Shown: one piece after another, positions 63,422 to 64,000 of the stretch
How the letters are laid out: each line of letters begins with the position of its first letter
How positions within the stretch are numbered: position 1 is the stretch's first letter
NCBI RefSeq assembly: GCF_008923185.1
Contig: NZ_WBMT01000001.1
Coordinates: 558,001-622,000, forward strand
DNA: 64,000 nucleotides
Origin: Actinomadura rudentiformis
GTDB lineage: Bacteria > Actinomycetota > Actinomycetes > Streptosporangiales > Streptosporangiaceae
Direction of reading: 5' to 3'
The notes under the pieces: model-generated
What the model was told of the DNA's origin: nothing
Databases searched by the model: none
Seen by the model: only the letters and a program-made list of their open reading frames with translations
Translations under genes and position numbers: made by a program

Positions 63422-64000
63422 ATGACGAGCACCGAGGCGACGCCGTTCTCGCTGGAGCTCAGCGAGGACGTCAGCGAGGTCCAGCAATGGGTCCATGAGT
63501 TCGCGAAGGACGTCATTCGTCCCGCCGCGGAGGAGTGGGACGAGCGCGAGGAGACTCCTTGGCCGCTCATCCAGGAGGCCTCGAAGGTCGGTCTCTATTC
63601 GCTCGACTTCTTCGCCACCCAGTGGCTGGAGCCGACGGGGCTCGGCATCCCGGTCGCGTTCGAGGAGCTGTTCTGGGGTGACGCCGGGATCGCGCTGTCG
63701 ATCGTCGGCACCGGCCTCGCCGCCGCCTCGATCGCCGCGGTCGGCCTGCCCGATCAGGTCGCCGAGTGGGTCCCGCAAATGTTCGGCACCGCCGACGACG
63801 TCAAGCTGGGGGCCTTCTGCGCCTCCGAGCCGGACGCCGGCAGCGACGTCGGCTCGATCCGCACCCGCGCCTCCTACGACGAGGCCAAGGACGAATGGGT
63901 GATCAACGGCACCAAGACGTGGGCGACCAACGGCGGCATCGCCGACATCCATGTCGTGGTCGCCTCGGTCTACCCCGAGCTCGGCAGCCGCGGCCAGGCG
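63422..64000 (+). CDS. Acyl-CoA dehydrogenase, N-terminal part
   Basis: 193 residues, cut by the right edge. LELSEDVSEVQQWVHEFAKD, VIRPAAEEWDEREETPWPLI and VGLYSLDFFATQWLEPTGLG are the helical N-terminal domain. CASEPDAGSDVGSIRTRASY and GTKTWATNGGIADIHVVVAS are the FAD-contacting beta-domain motifs of the family. It introduces the first double bond in fatty acyl-CoA beta-oxidation. The ATG at 63422 follows GAGAGGG. Palindromic sites upstream suggest control by a fatty-acid or lipid regulator. Confidence 0.93.
   Translation, partial: MTSTEATPFSLELSEDVSEVQQWVHEFAKDVIRPAAEEWDEREETPWPLIQEASKVGLYSLDFFATQWLEPTGLGIPVAFEELFWGDAGIALSIVGTGLAAASIAAVGLPDQVAEWVPQMFGTADDVKLGAFCASEPDAGSDVGSIRTRASYDEAKDEWVINGTKTWATNGGIADIHVVVASVYPELGSRGQA

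Overview
The window is high-GC DNA with dense coding, frequent GTG and TTG starts, AGGAGG-type ribosome binding sites and hairpin terminators with few trailing T residues. Together with a methylmalonyl-CoA mutase/MeaB operon, an isocitrate lyase paired with a RamB-type regulator, tandem universal stress proteins and LAL-type LuxR, PucR and TetR regulators, this points to a filamentous actinomycete. Streptosporangiales is my best guess, made from gene style and not from a search.

Layout. (1) 1-5.2 kb: end of a large LuxR (LAL) regulator, a small XRE protein, and a minus-strand operon of NAD(P)-binding protein, ferritin-like/CDGSH iron-sulfur protein and alpha/beta hydrolase. (2) 5.3-5.5 kb: three tandem tRNA genes (Gln-CUG, a Phe-like GAA tRNA, Thr-CGU), two with unusual features. 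(3) 5.6-22 kb: an accessory, decaying region. Two intact universal stress protein genes with DosR-like boxes sit beside fragments of PPK2, a third stress protein, a DegT-type aminotransferase, a Tn3 transposase end, a HEAT-repeat pseudogene, a broken IS630 transposase, an IS3 fragment and an alcohol dehydrogenase split onto opposite strands. It also holds a HTH-NTPase-WD40 (STAND) protein broken into three frames, an amidohydrolase, and an SMI1-HEAT gene pair that looks like one gene with a frameshift. (4) 22-64 kb: mostly intact, core-like genes.

In the core part, mutA-mutB-meaB form an overlapping operon for propionyl/methylmalonyl-CoA metabolism. aceA and a divergent ramB-like gene handle acetate (glyoxylate shunt). 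A response regulator/flavin reductase and a cNMP-domain histidine kinase are joined in one frame by what looks like one extra base. Other units are TetR-SMR-DUF5360 efflux, PucR divergent from a class II aldolase, AraC with a VOC protein, an ABC-2 exporter with two permeases, two tandem secreted M1 metallopeptidases, a FolP2-like dihydropteroate synthase paralogue, and an acyl-CoA dehydrogenase cut by the right edge behind palindromic operator-like sites.

I found no CRISPR array, integrase or complete mobile element. The least ordinary features are the tRNA trio, the broken STAND protein, the inverted alcohol dehydrogenase halves, and several single-base frame breaks that need read-level checking.
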